48,685 nucleotides of DNA, from positions 1 through 48,685 of the forward strand of contig NZ_JAAVVE010000033.1 of NCBI RefSeq assembly GCF_018449795.1, written 5' to 3'. The notes below the pieces were generated by a model. That model worked only from the letters and a program-made list of their open reading frames with translations. It was not told the origin of the DNA and did not search any database. Positions 16,544 to 24,663 of this stretch are shown piece by piece. The position numbers and the translations under genes are program-made. Each line of letters starts with the position of its first letter. Position 1 is the stretch's first letter. Origin of the DNA: Sphingomonas sp. dw_22 (GTDB lineage: Bacteria > Pseudomonadota > Alphaproteobacteria > Sphingomonadales > Sphingomonadaceae).

Positions 16544-16558
16544 GCCCTCGGAGAGGGC
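16544..16558. terminator. Small hairpin downstream of tRNA-Arg
   Basis: GCCCTC (16544-16549) and GAGGGC (16553-16558) flank GGA, 15 bases beyond the tRNA 3' end in the direction of tRNA transcription. It is a plausible processing or termination structure but lacks a T-run. Confidence 0.35.
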
Positions 16559-16573
16559 TAAATCATTGAAAAC

Positions 16574-16650
<77 letters not shown>

Positions 16651-16696
16651 CTGGAAACAGGCGCCTAGCAAAGCCTATCCGCGGATGCCAGCCGTT

Positions 16697-17077
16697 TCAG
16701 CGTGCCCCGTCGAGCGTCACTGGCTGGAACTTGCCGAGACCGCAGGTCGCGCCGCGGCTGAGGCCCGGGGAGACCAGCACCGTGATCGTGTCCAGCGAGC
16801 AGAGATCGTTGGTCGAGGTTTTGTGCGCGAATCGCTGCTCGAAGCCCAGTTGCGGGCAGGCGCTGTCGAGCGTGTTGCGATAGACCTTCCTGCCGTTGGT
16901 GATGAAATCGATCGTCCGGTCGTCGCGCACCTTGGTGTCGCGGATGTCGGTGAGGCGCAGGCAATCGACCGGTTCACCCGCGGGGGTGGCGGCCGGAACC
17001 TTGTCCTTGTGCTGCTCGCCGGCAGTGCCGGGAGCGGCGAGGAAGAGCAGCGACGAAGCGGCGATCAGCAGGCGCAT
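16697..17077 (-). CDS. Secreted DUF6491-like protein
   Basis: A 126-residue exported protein. The signal peptide is MRLLIAASSLLFLAAPGTAG. The mature part contains CLRLTDIRDTKVRDDRTIDF and then ITNGRKVYRNTLDSACPQLG, with 'F..N.LCSLDTITVL' following, a pattern I associate with DUF6491, a small family of unknown function seen in sphingomonads and xanthomonads. Four Cys in the mature chain could form disulfides. The start at ATG 17077 is supported by AGAAGGATC upstream and by the signal peptide beginning there. It lies 14 bases after nth on the same strand and may be the last gene of a dapB-nth transcript. Confidence 0.7.
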   Translation of the reverse strand: MRLLIAASSLLFLAAPGTAGEQHKDKVPAATPAGEPVDCLRLTDIRDTKVRDDRTIDFITNGRKVYRNTLDSACPQLGFEQRFAHKTSTNDLCSLDTITVLVSPGLSRGATCGLGKFQPVTLDGAR

Positions 17078-17090
17078 GGCGGCGATCCTT

Positions 17091-17762
17091 CTAGCGTGCG
17101 CCGCGCGGCGGGGGCTTGCGATCCGCGGGCGCGGGGGTCTTGGGCTGGAACGCACAAAGATCGGCGACGATGCATCGCCAGCATTCGGGCGTCCGAGCCT
17201 TGCAGATATACCGGCCGTGCAGGATCAGCCAGTGATGCGCGTGCAGCCGAAAGGGCTGGGGCACGGCTTTCTCGAGCTTCAGCTCGACGGCGAGCGGCGT
17301 CTTGCCGCGCGCGAGGCCGGTGCGGTTGCCGACGCGGAAGATATGCGTGTCGACCGCGAAGGTCTCGGCGCCGAAGGCGACGTTCATCACCACGTTCGCG
17401 GTCTTGCGGCCGACGCCGGGGAGCTTTTCCAGCTCGTCGCGGTCGGCGGGAACCTTGCCGCCATGATCGCGGATCAGCGCTTCGGACAGGGCGATGACGT
17501 TCCTGGCCTTGGTGTTGAACAGGCCGATCGTCTTGATGTGCTGCTTCAAGCCCTCCTCGCCCAGCGCGACCATCTTTTCGGGCGTATCGACCTCGGCGAA
17601 CAGGCGGCGGGTGGCCTTGTTGACGCCGGCATCGGTCGCCTGGGCGGAGAGGACGACGGCGACGAGCAGCGTATAGTCGTTGACCGATTCGAGCTCGGTC
17701 TCGGGATGCGGGTTGGCCTCCGCCAACCGCGCGAAGAACTCGACGACCTGAGCCTTGTTCAC
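17091..17762 (-). CDS. nth: Endonuclease III
   Basis: A 223-residue bifunctional DNA glycosylase/AP lyase that removes oxidised pyrimidines. The helix-hairpin-helix LEKLPGVGRKTANVVMNVAF includes the catalytic Lys, and VDTHIFRVGNRTGLA holds the catalytic Asp. The [4Fe-4S] cluster ligands are C-x6-C-x2-C-x5-C in CKARTPECWRCIVADLC. The C-terminal tail is Pro/Lys/Arg-rich. Translation starts at GTG 17762 within the stop of dapB (GTGA overlap), so the genes are translationally coupled. Confidence 0.96.
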   Translation of the reverse strand: MNKAQVVEFFARLAEANPHPETELESVNDYTLLVAVVLSAQATDAGVNKATRRLFAEVDTPEKMVALGEEGLKQHIKTIGLFNTKARNVIALSEALIRDHGGKVPADRDELEKLPGVGRKTANVVMNVAFGAETFAVDTHIFRVGNRTGLARGKTPLAVELKLEKAVPQPFRLHAHHWLILHGRYICKARTPECWRCIVADLCAFQPKTPAPADRKPPPRGAR

Positions 17763-18487
17763 ACCGCCAGCACCTGGTCCATCGTATAGCGGCCGGGCTG
17801 CTGGCCGGCGAGCCAGAGGGCGGCCTGGACGGCGCCGCGCGCGAAGATGGCGCGATCGTCGGCGCGGTGGATGAGCTCGATCCGCTCGCCGGCGGTGGCG
17901 AAGATCACGCTGTGATCGCCGACCACCGATCCGCCGCGCAGCGACGCCATGCCGATCGTCCCCGAGGCACGCGCGCCGGTGAGGCCGGCGCGGGCGGGCA
18001 CGCCGGCTTCGGCGAGCGTAGTGCCGCGCCCGCGCGCCGCCGCCTCGCCCAGCATCAGCGCGGTGCCGGACGGTGCATCGACCTTGTTGCGGTGGTGCAT
18101 CTCGACGATCTCGATGTCCCACTCCGCATCCAGCTTCAGCGCCGCCTCGCGCACCAGCCGGGCGAGCAGGGCCACGCCGACCGAGGTGTTGCCGGTCTGG
18201 AGCACGGGGATCTCGGCGGCGGCGGCGTCGATCAACTGATGCTGCACGGGGCCGAGCCCGGTGGTGCCGATCATGATCGGCGTCCAGGCCGCGCGCGCGG
18301 CGGAGAGATGCCCTTCCAGCGCGGCGGGGGCGGAGAAATCGACCAGCACGTCCGCCTTGCGGGCGAGGTCGGCGGGATCGTCGCCGACATCCGCGCCGCC
18401 CGCGAGCTGCGCGCCGAGTTCATGGGCGATGGCGGCGATCGCCTGCCCCATGCGGCCCTGGCTGCCGAAAATGCCGATGCTGGTCAT
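17759..18487 (-). CDS. dapB: 4-hydroxy-tetrahydrodipicolinate reductase
   Basis: A 242-residue cytoplasmic enzyme of the lysine/meso-diaminopimelate pathway, reducing the dihydrodipicolinate precursor with NAD(P)H. The nucleotide loop is GIFGSQGRMGQAI; the catalytic and substrate motif EMHHRNKVDAPSGTA contains the essential His and Lys; SGTIGMASLRGG and HRADDRAIFARGA complete the C-terminal domain. Length is slightly short, as usual in alphaproteobacteria. nth overlaps its stop. The 193 bases upstream to the next gene contain a direct repeat TTGACAC (about 18549 and 18558) but no clear promoter. Confidence 0.96.
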   Translation of the reverse strand: MTSIGIFGSQGRMGQAIAAIAHELGAQLAGGADVGDDPADLARKADVLVDFSAPAALEGHLSAARAAWTPIMIGTTGLGPVQHQLIDAAAAEIPVLQTGNTSVGVALLARLVREAALKLDAEWDIEIVEMHHRNKVDAPSGTALMLGEAAARGRGTTLAEAGVPARAGLTGARASGTIGMASLRGGSVVGDHSVIFATAGERIELIHRADDRAIFARGAVQAALWLAGQQPGRYTMDQVLAV

Positions 18488-18680
18488 GGCTTCGCTCTAG
18501 GCCAGCGGGTGCGCGAGCGCCAGATGGAGCGCGATCGATCGGTTTTGGTTGACACGATTGACACTCGCTATGTCGAAAATCCTGGGGGGGCGATCGGAGA
18601 CCGTTTTCCTGGAACCGACGATGAGAAAGAGCCGGCGGAGCTTCGCAGGCGAAATCCTACATTGCCAGAAGTTTCGGTTC

Positions 18681-19025
18681 TCACTTGTCCTCGGGCTGCC
18701 TGGGCTTCTTCTTGCCGCCGAGCGGAATCTTGAGCGTGACCATGGCACTCGGCACGCTGACGCCGCCTACGCCGCGCTGGACGGCCTCGACCGTGCCACT
18801 GCCGCCTCCCGGCAACTTGAAATCCGGGCGAAGCGGCTGGGGTTCGTAGCGCGGCTCGGTCCGGCGAAGGCGGAAACGCGACTGGTCCATATTGCCGCAG
18901 ACGGTGATTCCGTCGGTCGCCTCGCCGCAGCGGGCCGGCGGCGGGGGCGTCCCGTCGTCGGGGCCGGGAGGGAGCGACGACGTGCGATCCTGGGCAAGCG
19001 CGAGCAGCAGGGCAAAGGCGAGCAT
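18681..19025 (-). CDS. Small exported hypothetical protein
   Basis: I do not recognise this 114-residue protein. It has a short signal-like N-terminus (MLAFALLLALAQ), a Pro-rich stretch (SSLPPGPDDGTPPPPARCG), a probable disulfide pair (Cys in PPARCGEATDGITVCG), and a basic tail (KIPLGGKKKPRQPEDK). The ATG at 19025 follows AGAGGGGAACCG with proper spacing; an ATG six codons upstream is less well placed. It is on its own between dapB and the divergent sirtuin gene. Codon usage looks ordinary for the window. Confidence 0.6.
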   Translation of the reverse strand: MLAFALLLALAQDRTSSLPPGPDDGTPPPPARCGEATDGITVCGNMDQSRFRLRRTEPRYEPQPLRPDFKLPGGGSGTVEAVQRGVGGVSVPSAMVTLKIPLGGKKKPRQPEDK

Positions 19026-19102
19026 CGGTTCCCCTCTGGACAATCGCCAGCATGGTAGCGTGTCATTTGCGGCAGGCGCATGGCAGCGGCTAGGACGAAG
19101 CC

Positions 19103-19801
19103 ATGCGCGATATCCAGAGCATCGTGGTGCTGACCGGCGCCGGTATCTCGGCCGAGAGCGGCGTCGCTACTTTCCGCGGCCCCGGCGGGCTGTGGGAGGG
19201 GCATCGGGTGGAGGATGTCTGCACGCCCCAGGCGCTGCAGCGCGATCCCGAGCTGGTGCATCGCTTCTACGATGCGCGACGGGCGCAGCTCACGGGGATC
19301 GAGCCCAATGCGGCGCATCTGGCGCTGGCGCGGCTCGATGCCGAATGGCCGGGCGAATTGCTGATCGTCACCCAGAATGTCGACGACCTGCACGAGCGCG
19401 CCGGGGCGACGCGGATGCTGCACATGCATGGCGAGCTGAAGTCGGCACTGTGCGCGGCGTGCGGGGCGCGGGAACCTTGGGAAGGTGCGCTGCCGCCGGG
19501 GAGCGCGTGTCCGGCCTGCGGCACGGCGGCGCTTCGGCCCGACATCGTCTTTTTCGGCGAGATGCCATACCGGATGGAGGCGATCGACCGCGCGTTGGGC
19601 GAGGCGGATCTGTTCGTATCGATCGGCACTTCAGGCGCGGTCTATCCTGCGGCGGGCTTCGTGCAGACCGCACGCTATCATGGGGCCGATACGCTGGAGC
19701 TCAACCTGGAGCCGTCTGGCGGCAGCATCTGGTTCGCGGAGAGCCGGATGGGGCCGGCGGGGGTGCTGGTGCCCGAATGGGTGGCGCAGGTGCTGGGCTG
19801 A
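19103..19801 (+). CDS. cobB: NAD-dependent protein deacylase (sirtuin, class III type)
   Basis: A 232-residue Sir2 enzyme that removes acyl groups from lysines using NAD. The NAD site is VVLTGAGISAESGVATFRG then GGLWEG; TQNVDDLHERAG and the catalytic His in HMHGELKSALCAACG follow. The zinc is held by CAACG and CPACG pairs. RFYDARR supplies the Tyr-x-x-Arg pair that recognises succinyl/malonyl groups in CobB and SIRT5, so desuccinylase activity is likely in addition to deacetylation. It stands alone, followed by a repeat element. Confidence 0.95.
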   Translation: MRDIQSIVVLTGAGISAESGVATFRGPGGLWEGHRVEDVCTPQALQRDPELVHRFYDARRAQLTGIEPNAAHLALARLDAEWPGELLIVTQNVDDLHERAGATRMLHMHGELKSALCAACGAREPWEGALPPGSACPACGTAALRPDIVFFGEMPYRMEAIDRALGEADLFVSIGTSGAVYPAAGFVQTARYHGADTLELNLEPSGGSIWFAESRMGPAGVLVPEWVAQVLG

Positions 19802-19826
19802 TAACCTCCAAGGTCTTCATACCATC

Positions 19827-19912
19827 CGTTACCCCGGCTGAAGTGCCGGGGTCCACCGGGAGAGGGGCTCGTTCGCGGAGGAGTGGACCCCGGCACTTCG
19901 GCCGGGGTAACG
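19827..19912. repeat. Paired palindromic (REP/BIME-like) element
   Basis: Two 30-base arms (19827-19856 and 19883-19912) are inverted copies with one mismatch, separated by 26 bases. Each arm itself folds: ACCCCGGC, a short loop, then GCCGGGGT. This nested dyad is the layout of paired REP elements. It lies just beyond the converging ends of cobB and rnhB, the usual location of such repeats, and may terminate both. No REP-associated transposase is in the window. Confidence 0.8.
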
Positions 19913-19961
19913 AAGGATTTTGTGGCCGTCGCCTTCCTCAACCCCGGAATGTCGAGTGGCC

Positions 19962-20603
19962 TTATCGGCCGATGGCGGGGCCGAAATCCAGCTCGGCCTG
20001 GGCGACGGGGGCGAAGCTGCGGCGGTGGAGCGGGGTGGGGCCGAGCGTGCGCAGCGCTTCCTGGTGGACCTTCGCGGCATAGCCCTTGTTGCTCGCCCAG
20101 CCATAGCCCGGATAGAGCGCGTCATATTCCAGCATCATGCAGTCGCGGCGATGCTTGGCGACGATCGAGGCGGCGGCGATCGACAGGCACAGCGCATCGC
20201 CGCTTACCACTGCATGGCTCTGATGGTTCCAGTCCGGACAGCGATTGCCGTCGACCAGCACGAAGGCGGGGTGGAAGCCCAGCGCATCCACCGCGCGCGT
20301 CATCGCCAGCATCGTCGCCCAGAAGATGTTGATCGAATCGATCTCCTCGACCGTGGCGATCCCCACCCCGACGCGCGCGCAATCGAGCAGGCGGGCGCAT
20401 AGATCGGCGCGCTTTCTGGCGGTCAGCACCTTGGAATCATCGATGCCGTCGGGAATGCATCCGGGATCGAGCACCACCGCGGCGGCCACCACCGGCCCGG
20501 CGAGCGGCCCGCGTCCGGCCTCGTCCACCCCCGCGACGGGGCCTTTGTGGCTGCGCTGGTAACGGCGTTCGAACTTCAGGTCGGGCCCGGGACTTTTAGG
20601 CAT
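19962..20603 (-). CDS. rnhB: Ribonuclease HII
   Basis: A 213-residue enzyme that cleaves RNA in RNA-DNA hybrids and removes single ribonucleotides from DNA. The signature VAGVDEAGRGPLAGPVVAAA holds the catalytic Asp-Glu pair; FVLVDGN provides the third Asp and SIVAKHRRD the last acidic site. The C-terminal GYGWASNKGYAAKVHQEAL is typical. The start ATG 20603 lies inside the end of the ThiD-VOC gene (8-base overlap ATGCCTAA), the last link of a four-gene overlapping block. Confidence 0.96.
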   Translation of the reverse strand: MPKSPGPDLKFERRYQRSHKGPVAGVDEAGRGPLAGPVVAAAVVLDPGCIPDGIDDSKVLTARKRADLCARLLDCARVGVGIATVEEIDSINIFWATMLAMTRAVDALGFHPAFVLVDGNRCPDWNHQSHAVVSGDALCLSIAAASIVAKHRRDCMMLEYDALYPGYGWASNKGYAAKVHQEALRTLGPTPLHRRSFAPVAQAELDFGPAIGR

Positions 20604-21753
20604 CGTCCAGCCGCCATGGCGGAAAGCGGCGCATCTCGCCAGCCTGGTAGAGGCGAACCGCATTGCCGGCCGGATCGCGCAGCCGCGCCTCGCGCCAGCC
20701 CCAGGTCTCGTCCTTCGGCTCCTGCTCGAACTTGAAGCCCTGTTGCTGGAGATAGGCGACCGTCACGTCGAGATCGCCGCATTCGAAATAGACGACCGGC
20801 GCGGTATAATCCTTGTCGGTGGCGATCGAGAAGGTGGCGCCGCCCTCGGTCTCGAACCGGGCATAGCGCGGGCTGGCGCGGACGACCTGGCGCAGGCCGA
20901 GCAGGCGATAGAAGCGCTCGCTCGCCGCCAGATCCTGGGCGGGCACGGTCACCTGGTTCAGCATCGGCTCGAAGAAGCTCATGTTGAGATCGAGCCGCAC
21001 CGCCTGCTGCGCCATCGGGCCATGGCCGCGCCCCAGCCCCGGCGCCGCGCGCATCGCGATCCGCACGAAGCGGCGCGCACGGGTCACGGCTTCGGGCAGA
21101 TCCCATTCCTGGGCCAGGCCACAGGCGATCGCCGAGGAGAGGGTGCAGCCGGTGCCGTGGGTGCTGTCGGTCTCGATGCGCGGATCGCTCCATTCGATCT
21201 GCGGCGGATCGTCCGGGTTGGCCGAATAGAGCGTGTCGGTCACCTGAGGGCCGGTGCCGTGCCCGCCCTTGACCAGTATGGCGCAGCGATGCTGGGCGAC
21301 CAGCTCCTGCGGATCGCGGCCCAGCGCCTCCAGCTCGGGGAGGTTGGGGGTGGTGACGGTGGCGCGATCCATCAGGCGTTCGAACGCGGCGATGGTGGCG
21401 TCGTCGGCAAGCGTCGCGCCGCTGGTCGCGACCATCACGGGATCGAAGACGACCGGGATGCCGGGCAGCTCGCCCAGCTTCTCCGCCACCGCCAGCGCGG
21501 TGCGTGCCGATCCGATCATGCCGATCTTGATCGCATCGACGCCGAGATCGCGCACCACCGCGTCGATCTGGGCGATCACCATGTCGGTGGGGACGGGATG
21601 GACCGCGTCCACGCCCAGCGTGTTCTGCGCAGTGATCGCGGTGATCGCGGTCATCGCATGGCCGCCGAGCATGGTGACCGTCTTGATGTCGGCCTGAATG
21701 CCGGCGCCGCCGCCCGAATCGGAGCCGGCGATGATGAGCACGCGCGGAGTCAT
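20596..21753 (-). CDS. thiD: ThiD-VOC fusion: HMP(-P) kinase with C-terminal glyoxalase/bleomycin-resistance-like domain
   Basis: A 385-residue protein. Residues 1-265 are a full ThiD: RVLIIAGSDSGGGAGIQADI at the N-terminus, the ATP/substrate loop ILVKGGHG, and the anion hole DSTHGTGCTLSSAIA with the catalytic region. ThiD phosphorylates hydroxymethylpyrimidine and its phosphate for thiamine synthesis. After LDLNMSFFEP comes a VOC domain (about 270-380): MLNQVTVPAQDLAASERFYR, then FSIATDKDYTAPVVYFECGD and EARLRDPAGNAVRLYQAG, the last containing the 'D-P-x-G-N' turn. No stop separates them, so it is one chain. The VOC role is unknown. Overlaps: ATGA with DUF1272 upstream and eight bases with rnhB downstream. 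Confidence 0.9.
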   Translation of the reverse strand: MTPRVLIIAGSDSGGGAGIQADIKTVTMLGGHAMTAITAITAQNTLGVDAVHPVPTDMVIAQIDAVVRDLGVDAIKIGMIGSARTALAVAEKLGELPGIPVVFDPVMVATSGATLADDATIAAFERLMDRATVTTPNLPELEALGRDPQELVAQHRCAILVKGGHGTGPQVTDTLYSANPDDPPQIEWSDPRIETDSTHGTGCTLSSAIACGLAQEWDLPEAVTRARRFVRIAMRAAPGLGRGHGPMAQQAVRLDLNMSFFEPMLNQVTVPAQDLAASERFYRLLGLRQVVRASPRYARFETEGGATFSIATDKDYTAPVVYFECGDLDVTVAYLQQQGFKFEQEPKDETWGWREARLRDPAGNAVRLYQAGEMRRFPPWRLDDA

Positions 21754-21980
21754 GATGCGGTCTTGAACCTGCGCTCGGTGGAGGCCGGATTGCGCGCCAG
21801 CGTCTTGCCGGTTCGCGTCGGCCGATCCATCAGCTCGCCGCCGCAATGGGGGCACATATCGTCGAGTGCCTCGGCGCATTCGGCGCAGAAGGTGCATTCG
21901 AACGAGCAGATGAACGCGCCCGGTTCGTCGGCGCGCAGGTCCGCGCCGCAGCGTTCGCAATCGGGGCGCATCTCCAGCAT
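21750..21980 (-). CDS. DUF1272 zinc-ribbon-like protein
   Basis: A 76-residue protein with eight Cys in pairs: CERCGADL, FICSFECTFCAEC and CPHCGGEL, which could bind one or two zinc ions. The pattern [20 protein letters not shown] is the DUF1272 start. Function is unknown. It begins one base inside the stop of glmM (TGATG) and ends in an ATGA overlap with thiD, so it is locked into that operon. Confidence 0.88.
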   Translation of the reverse strand: MLEMRPDCERCGADLRADEPGAFICSFECTFCAECAEALDDMCPHCGGELMDRPTRTGKTLARNPASTERRFKTAS

Positions 21981-23320
21981 CAGGCGGCGGCCTTGCGCAC
22001 GGCTTCGCACACCCGATCGACCACGGCCTCGACCTGGCCGCGATCGTCGCCTTCGGCCATCACGCGGATCACCGGCTCGGTGCCCGATGCGCGGATGACC
22101 AGCCGGCCCTTGCCGTTCAGCTCGGCTTCGGCGCCGGCGATCGCTTCTTTCACGGCCGGGTCTTCCAGCGGCTTGCCGCCCTTGAAGCGGACATTCTTGA
22201 GGAGCTGGGGCAGCGGATCGAAGCGGTGGAGCACTTCGCTGGCCGGCGCGCCCGCACGGACCAGCTCGGCCAGCACCTGAAGCGCGGCGACCAGCCCGTC
22301 GCCGGTGGTCGCATAGTCGGAGAGGATGATGTGGCCGCTCTGCTCCCCGCCGACATTGTAGCCCGAGCCGCGCATCTTCTCGAGCACATAGCGGTCGCCG
22401 ACCTTGGTGCGGACCAGCCCCAGGCCCTGGGCGGCGAGATGGCGCTCCAGGCCGAGGTTCGACATGACGGTCGCCACCAGCCCGCCGCCCGCGAGCTTGC
22501 CCTGCCGCGCCCAGCCGGTCGCGATCAGCGCCATGAGCTGGTCGCCGTCGATCACCCGGCCGGTCTCGTCGACCACGATCAGCCGGTCCGCGTCGCCGTC
22601 GAGCGCGATGCCGATCGCGGCGCCGCTCGCCACCACCGTCTCGCGCAGCGTGTCCGGAGCGGTGGAGCCGACGCGATCGTTGATGTTCTTGCCGTTGGGC
22701 TCGACGCCGATCGCCACGACCTCGGCGCCCAGCTCCCACAGCGCCGAGGGCGCGACCTGATAGGCGGCGCCGTTGGCGCAATCGACCACGATCTTGAGCC
22801 CGTCGAGCGTGAGTTCCTCGGGGAAGGTCGACTTGGCGAAGTGGATATAGCGGCCGCGCGCATCCTCGACCCGGCGGGCGCGGCCGATATCGGCCGCGGC
22901 GGCGAGCGGCACCTCGCCGTCGATCAGCGCCTCGATCGCCAGCTCGTCCTCGTCGCTGAGCTTGTAGCCGTCGGGGCCGAACAGCTTGATCCCGTTGTCG
23001 GCGAAGGGGTTATGGCTGGCCGAGATCATCACGCCCAGATCCGCGCGCATCGAATGGGTGAGCATCGCCACCGCCGGGGTGGGCATCGGCCCCACCAGCA
23101 CCACGTCCATGCCGACGCTGGTGAAGCCCGCGACCAGGGCATTCTCGAGCATATAGCCCGAAAGCCGCGTGTCCTTGCCGATCACGACGCGGTGGCGATG
23201 GTCGCCGCGCCGGAAATGCGCGCCGGCCGCCATGCCGACCTTCATCGCCATCGCCGCGGTCATCGGCGCCATGTTCGTCAGGCCGCGAATTCCGTCGGTG
23301 CCGAAATATTTTCTTGCCAT
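21980..23320 (-). CDS. glmM: Phosphoglucosamine mutase
   Basis: A 446-residue enzyme converting glucosamine-6-phosphate to glucosamine-1-phosphate for peptidoglycan and lipopolysaccharide synthesis. It begins [13 protein letters not shown]. The phosphoserine loop is [15 protein letters not shown] (Ser102), the metal loop is [13 protein letters not shown], the sugar loop [13 protein letters not shown] and the phosphate-binding loop [17 protein letters not shown]. It is the first gene of an overlapping run with DUF1272, thiD-VOC and rnhB, and is divergent from the transporter gene 71 bases away. Confidence 0.97.
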   Translation of the reverse strand: MARKYFGTDGIRGLTNMAPMTAAMAMKVGMAAGAHFRRGDHRHRVVIGKDTRLSGYMLENALVAGFTSVGMDVVLVGPMPTPAVAMLTHSMRADLGVMISASHNPFADNGIKLFGPDGYKLSDEDELAIEALIDGEVPLAAAADIGRARRVEDARGRYIHFAKSTFPEELTLDGLKIVVDCANGAAYQVAPSALWELGAEVVAIGVEPNGKNINDRVGSTAPDTLRETVVASGAAIGIALDGDADRLIVVDETGRVIDGDQLMALIATGWARQGKLAGGGLVATVMSNLGLERHLAAQGLGLVRTKVGDRYVLEKMRGSGYNVGGEQSGHIILSDYATTGDGLVAALQVLAELVRAGAPASEVLHRFDPLPQLLKNVRFKGGKPLEDPAVKEAIAGAEAELNGKGRLVIRASGTEPVIRVMAEGDDRGQVEAVVDRVCEAVRKAAA

Positions 23321-23391
23321 GTTCCGTCTTTCCACGACCTTGTGGCCTGATGCGGGCATCGTGATAGCGCCCGAAACACAGAAGGGCGAGC

Positions 23392-24663
23392 ATGTCGCAA
23401 CCGATCCGTATTCTTCTTGCCCTGGTTATCGGGCTTGCCGTGGGCATCGTCGCCGCGGCCGCTGCGCCGGAGGCGGCGCTGCGCTGGACGGGCCTGGCCG
23501 AGCCCATCGGCACCGCATGGCTCAACGGCCTGCGCATGACGATCGTGCCGCTGGTGGTGGGGCTGCTCGTCACCGGCATCGCGCAGACCGCCGAATCCGC
23601 TCGCGCCGGCAAGCTCGCGACGCGATCGATCCTGTTCTTCGTCGCGGTGCTGTGGACCTCGTCGATCCTCGCCGCGATCCTGACGCCGCTGTTCCTCGAT
23701 CTCTGGCCGCTCAATCCGCAGGCAGCCGCCGCGCTGCGATCGAGCTTCAGCAGCGCCTCGCCGGCCGGGCCAGTGCCTTCGATCGCGGACTTCTTCACCT
23801 CGCTGATCCCGGTGAACCCGCTGGCCGCCGCCGCGAACGACGCCTTCCTGCCGCTGATCGTCTTCACCACCGTTTTCGGATTCGCGGTGACGCGCCTGCC
23901 GGCGGCGCAGCGCGAAGTGCTCACCAGCTTCTTCCGCGCGCTCGCCGATGCGATGCTGATCGTGATCGGCTGGGTGCTCTGGCTGGCCCCGCTCGGCGTG
24001 TTCGCGCTCGCCTATGTGGTCGGCGCGCGGGCGGGCACTTCGGCATTCGGGCTGCTCGTCCATTATGTCCTGATCGTCGCCGGCGTCGGCGCGGTCGTCT
24101 GGGGGCTCGCCTATCCGCTCGCGGTGTTCGGCGGACGCGTTCCGCTGCGGCGCTTCATGTCGGCGACCACTTCGGCCCAGGCGGTCGCGATCAGCACGCA
24201 ATCCTCGCTCGCCTCGCTCCCCGCGATGCTGCGCGGTTGCGAGCGGCTGGACGTGCCGGTCGCCACGTCGGGCGTCGTGCTGCCGCTCGCCGTCGCATTG
24301 TTCCGCGCGACCGGTCCGGCGATGAACCTCGCCGTCGCGATCTATGTCGCGCATATCTTCGGCATGCATCTGGGGCCGGCCCAGATGGCGGCGGGCATCG
24401 CGGCGGGGGCGATCACGACGATGGGCGCGGTGAGCCTGCCGGGATCGATCAGCTATGTGAGCTCGATCGCGCCGATCGCCATCGCCATGGGCGTGCCGAT
24501 CGAGCCGCTGGCGCTGCTGGTGGCGGTCGAGACGCTGCCGGACATCGTCCGCACGCTGGGCAATGTCACCATGGACGTCGCCGTCACCGCGACCATCGCC
24601 GAGCGCAGCGGCGTGCGCGGGGAGCGGAGCGAAGCCGACGACCTGCTGGAAGCAGAAGGGTGA
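23392..24663 (+). CDS. Dicarboxylate/amino acid:cation symporter (DAACS)
   Basis: A 423-residue inner-membrane carrier of the glutamate/aspartate/C4-dicarboxylate family (GltP/DctA-like). TM helices are spread throughout. [15 protein letters not shown] matches the conserved helix 2, [13 protein letters not shown] corresponds to the Ser-rich hairpin 1, [20 protein letters not shown] to the helix 7 'N-M-D-G' region (here NLAV, a departure), and [17 protein letters not shown] to hairpin 2. The altered helix 7 motif makes the substrate uncertain. It overlaps the AbrB gene by GTGA and is probably co-transcribed with it. Confidence 0.88.
   Translation: MSQPIRILLALVIGLAVGIVAAAAAPEAALRWTGLAEPIGTAWLNGLRMTIVPLVVGLLVTGIAQTAESARAGKLATRSILFFVAVLWTSSILAAILTPLFLDLWPLNPQAAAALRSSFSSASPAGPVPSIADFFTSLIPVNPLAAAANDAFLPLIVFTTVFGFAVTRLPAAQREVLTSFFRALADAMLIVIGWVLWLAPLGVFALAYVVGARAGTSAFGLLVHYVLIVAGVGAVVWGLAYPLAVFGGRVPLRRFMSATTSAQAVAISTQSSLASLPAMLRGCERLDVPVATSGVVLPLAVALFRATGPAMNLAVAIYVAHIFGMHLGPAQMAAGIAAGAITTMGAVSLPGSISYVSSIAPIAIAMGVPIEPLALLVAVETLPDIVRTLGNVTMDVAVTATIAERSGVRGERSEADDLLEAEG

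Noticed and set aside
2923..16573. Integrase or transposase within the candidate island
   Set aside because: I looked for tyrosine and serine recombinase or DDE motifs in the genes and remnants and found none.
21754..21990. TPP riboswitch ahead of thiD
   Set aside because: thiD starts inside the preceding gene, leaving no leader in which a riboswitch could lie.
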